This document shows positions 5,493-7,565 of a stretch of DNA of 7,565 nt, in pieces. Location of the stretch: contig JAKSDN010000771.1 in assembly GCA_022360075.1 (NCBI GenBank), positions 1-7,565 of the forward strand, in the 5' to 3' direction. The DNA is from Kiloniellales bacterium. GTDB taxonomy: Bacteria; Pseudomonadota; Alphaproteobacteria; Kiloniellales; JAKSDN01. Each line of letters starts with the position of its first letter. Within the stretch, counting starts at the first letter, position 1. The notes beneath the pieces were generated by a model, which ran no database searches, was not told the DNA's origin, and saw only the letters and a list, made by a program, of their open reading frames with translations. The position numbers were made by a program, and so were the translations under genes.

Positions 5493-7139
5493 TTGCGGAT
5501 CTTCATCCTCATCCTCGCGACGATCCCGCTGGTGGCCATGGCCCTGGACTACGTCTTCGTTCAGCGCGAGCGCAACCGGGAGAAGGCCGTCCTGCGCTGG
5601 ACCGAGACCCTGGTCGTCGAGGCCCTACCCAGCGAGCGCGAGGCAATGCTGTTCCGGCCGTTCGCCGAGCGCGACGACGATAGGGGCGTCTGGCGGGTCG
5701 GCGGCGCTGTCCGATTTAAGGACGAGATGAACCGCGAGCCCGTCGACTACGAAGCGACCATCGAAGAACTTTGCGACGAATTCGGAAAACGCGCCTGCTG
5801 GCGCCTCGCGAGCCTGTCCGTGGCCGGTCGTGATGTGGTGCCAAAGGCCGAAGCGGCGGAAGGCCGCGTCGCGGGGGTCGAAGGCGAACCGGCGCTTCGA
5901 TCGCCGGCTCCAGCGCCCGGGCTGGAAACAGCGGCGGCAGCCCCGGTGCCTCCTTCGGAGTCGGATGACGGTCTTGAAGCCGGTTCGAGCGAGGTCGCCG
6001 GTTCGGAAATCCCGGAGGCCGGGTCTGACCGGCGACTTGAAGAGGCCGCGGCCGAGCCCCCGGCGCTTCCCGTCGAAAGCGACGATGGGGCGCTTGCCGC
6101 GCTGACCCCAAAGACGAGCGCCGAGATCGAAATGCCGCCGCGCGACGGCCCGATCGGCGGCAGTTCGATCGCGTCCGCCTTGCCCCCTTTGGAGCCGGAC
6201 GGAAGCGCCGCGTTTCCGTCCGACGAAACGGTCGCCGCGCCCGCCTCCGACGAGCTCGAGGCCGCCGTGGCAGAGTCGCGGGAGGCGTTGGTCGACGCCA
6301 GCATGACAGGGATCGCCTCGGTCACGCCGGTCCCCGACTTAAGCACTCCGGCCAGTGAGACAAGCCCGCAGTCCGCGGCCGAGGTCGAATCCGAGGCGGT
6401 CGCGGCACTGCCGACGGAGGAGGCTGGCGAGTCTGTCGCGGAGCCGGCACCCGCAGCCGAAGACGGCGACCAGAACGCGCTCGTGCGGGCCATCCAGACC
6501 AAGCTCAATGCGTGGCGCGCCGGCCTGGGCGAACCCCTCGTGACCGATGGCCTCATCGGCTCGCGGACCCGTGCGGCCATCCGAACGTTCCAGCGGCAGG
6601 CCGGCTTGCCGGAGGACGGCCAGGCGACGGACGCCCTGCTGGCCCGCCTGGAGCAAGCGTTGGAGGGCGGAAACGGCGCACCGCCGCCGCCGGCGACCGA
6701 GACGATCGAGGGGCTGGAGCCCGAGGCCGCGCCCGAGACGCTGGCGCCTGCCAGCGATTTCCAAGTCGCAACCGTTACCGCGACGACGCTTCAGACGCCC
6801 TCCGGCCGCGGCGCAGCGGCGCGCAGCCGCGCGCCGGGGAGCGCGGCCCCGATCGCCGCGATCACTCTGCCCAGCGCGTCGGACCCGGACGCAACGGCCG
6901 CGCCAGGGCAAGACAGCAGCATCGTGTTTCTGATCCAGGATCGGCTCAACCGTCTCTCCGGCGCAGACCGGCCGCCCTTGGATCGTGACGGCCAGCTCGG
7001 GCCGCGGACACGCGAGGCGATCCTCGCCTATCAGCGCCTGCACGGCCTGGAGGCCGACGGACGCGCGACCCAGGAGCTCCTGCGTCACATGGAGATGGAA
7101 ATCCGCACCCGCGGCGGGCAGACTGACTCCAGCGGTTAA
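5493..7139 (+). CDS. Membrane-anchored protein with two peptidoglycan-binding domains
   Basis: This 548-residue envelope protein starts at a TTG supported by its ribosome binding site. Residues 3-23 are strongly hydrophobic (IFILILATIPLVAMALDYVF) and are followed by basic residues, as in a signal anchor or uncleaved signal. Residues 24-115 form a small globular region I do not recognise, with VWRVGGAVRFKDE and two cysteines at 94 and 102. Residues 116-325 are an acidic Ala/Pro/Glu/Ser-rich linker, probably disordered. Two PG_binding_1-type repeats follow, at about 328-392 (LVTDGLIGSRTRAAIRTFQR) and 476-535 (LDRDGQLGPRTREAILAYQR). Both have the typical D-G-x-x-G-x-x-T-R-x-A-I-x-x-[FY]-Q-R pattern of peptidoglycan-binding domains. 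The segment between them is again Ala/Pro-rich. No catalytic domain is present, so it probably tethers or organises rather than cuts the wall. The basic residues follow the hydrophobic segment rather than precede it, so topology is uncertain. It is the first gene of an apparent operon with the solute-binding gene 18 bases downstream. Confidence 0.85.
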   Translation: MRIFILILATIPLVAMALDYVFVQRERNREKAVLRWTETLVVEALPSEREAMLFRPFAERDDDRGVWRVGGAVRFKDEMNREPVDYEATIEELCDEFGKRACWRLASLSVAGRDVVPKAEAAEGRVAGVEGEPALRSPAPAPGLETAAAAPVPPSESDDGLEAGSSEVAGSEIPEAGSDRRLEEAAAEPPALPVESDDGALAALTPKTSAEIEMPPRDGPIGGSSIASALPPLEPDGSAAFPSDETVAAPASDELEAAVAESREALVDASMTGIASVTPVPDLSTPASETSPQSAAEVESEAVAALPTEEAGESVAEPAPAAEDGDQNALVRAIQTKLNAWRAGLGEPLVTDGLIGSRTRAAIRTFQRQAGLPEDGQATDALLARLEQALEGGNGAPPPPATETIEGLEPEAAPETLAPASDFQVATVTATTLQTPSGRGAAARSRAPGSAAPIAAITLPSASDPDATAAPGQDSSIVFLIQDRLNRLSGADRPPLDRDGQLGPRTREAILAYQRLHGLEADGRATQELLRHMEMEIRTRGGQTDSSG

Positions 7140-7145
7140 CGCGAC

Positions 7146-7150
7146 TGGAG
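7146..7150 (+). promoter_or_regulatory. Ribosome binding site GGAGG for the solute-binding gene
   Basis: A consensus GGAGG lies seven bases before the GTG at 7158 and seven bases after the TAA of the upstream gene. It firmly sets this start and supports a shared transcript. Confidence 0.75.
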
Positions 7151-7157
7151 GTTTCAG

Positions 7158-7565
7158 GTGAGTCGGGGCTGGGGCTTTTGTCTCTTCGCGGCGTTGTGGC
7201 TGTGGACGGCAGCCGTGCCGGCGCATTACGTCAAGCTGGCGCCGGCGCTGGTCGAGCCGGGCAACTTCACCGTCGGCATTGCGATCACCGGCGCGCCCTT
7301 CGCCACGAAGCGCGACGGCGTCCTACAGGGATTCGAGCTGGACGTCGCACAGGCCGTCGCTGCCGCCCACGGCCTGACATTGAATCTCGTCCAACTGCCG
7401 CGCAAGCGCCTTGCCGAGGCCTTGATGCAAGGTCAGGTCGACGCCATCAACAGCCTCGCCCTGGAGGCATCGCCGGCCGGAACCCATGCGCTGCCCTACC
7501 TCGTCGTCGGCGATCACATGATGGTCCTGCGGGGCAACCCCTTTCGCTTGGCCGCGACGGAGGAC
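7158..7565 (+). CDS. Periplasmic family-3 solute-binding-type protein (cut by right edge)
   Basis: The frame is open for 136 codons from a GTG to the window end. The N-terminus (MSRGWGFCLFAALWLWTAAVPA) is a signal peptide with a likely cleavage after A22. The mature part has the start of the SBP_bac_3 fold: FTVGIAITGAPFATKRDG (37-54), GFELDVAQAVAAAHGL (58-73), LAEALMQGQVDAINSLAL (85-102) and LPYLVVGDHMMVLRG (112-126). These match the G-x-P-F, GF-x-x-D, L-x-x-G-x-V-D-A and PY blocks of amino-acid-type binding proteins. It should bind a small solute in the periplasm. Because the C-terminus is missing, a fusion cannot be excluded, such as an MltF-like lytic transglycosylase with an SBP_bac_3 N-domain or a sensor with a periplasmic SBP domain. 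No permease or ATPase is in view. The 18-base gap to the preceding gene implies co-transcription with the peptidoglycan-binding protein. Confidence 0.85.
   Translation, partial: MSRGWGFCLFAALWLWTAAVPAHYVKLAPALVEPGNFTVGIAITGAPFATKRDGVLQGFELDVAQAVAAAHGLTLNLVQLPRKRLAEALMQGQVDAINSLALEASPAGTHALPYLVVGDHMMVLRGNPFRLAATED

Noticed and set aside
5747..6580. Minus-strand 277-codon frame opposite the peptidoglycan-binding gene
   Set aside because: Its Ser/Ala-rich translation is the antisense reading of the low-complexity acidic linker. The sense frame has an anchor, peptidoglycan-binding motifs and a good start site.
6339..7226. Minus-strand 295-codon frame spanning the end of the peptidoglycan-binding gene
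   Set aside because: It covers both well-supported peptidoglycan-binding repeats and the start of the solute-binding gene on the other strand, and shows no domain of its own.

Overview
The window is a GC-rich, gene-dense piece of bacterial chromosome. Alphaproteobacteria, probably a Rhodospirillales-like lineage, fits best. This is inferred from the strong G/C bias at third codon positions, a multi-PAS hybrid histidine kinase, a DCC-family protein of the YNGxCPxC type, and a large peptidoglycan-binding protein with an acidic Ala/Pro/Glu-rich linker. No rRNA, tRNA, CRISPR array, transposase or phage gene is visible.

Layout. The left edge (1-198) holds the start of an unidentified gene on the minus strand that runs out of the window. 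A 281-base divergent spacer (199-479) contains four short inverted repeats and leads to a small DCC/DUF393 thiol-disulfide oxidoreductase-like gene (480-878, plus). After a spacer with a perfect 8-bp stem-loop comes a 1146-residue soluble hybrid sensor kinase (1066-4506). It has six predicted PAS domains, a HisKA/HATPase_c core and a C-terminal receiver domain. PAS domains 3-4 and 5-6 are a tandem duplication with a 250-residue period. Sixty-seven bases later is pdxJ (4574-5320), the vitamin B6 ring-closing synthase. Its signature motifs are those of the Bacteroidetes-type PdxJ branch, not the E. coli/classical alphaproteobacterial branch.

After a 172-base spacer with an FNR/CRP-like palindrome, a two-gene unit begins. 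The first gene encodes an N-terminally anchored envelope protein with two peptidoglycan-binding domains (5493-7139). Eighteen bases after its stop codon, behind a good ribosome binding site, is a secreted family-3 solute-binding-type protein (7158 to the right edge, truncated).

How the genes relate. The last two genes are very likely co-transcribed and both act in the cell envelope. The kinase and pdxJ are close and co-oriented, but a stem-loop lies between them and no functional link can be shown. I found no clearly undescribed system. The items most worth following up are the duplicated PAS pair, the atypical PdxJ, and the uncharacterised pairing of a peptidoglycan-binding protein with a solute-binding protein.
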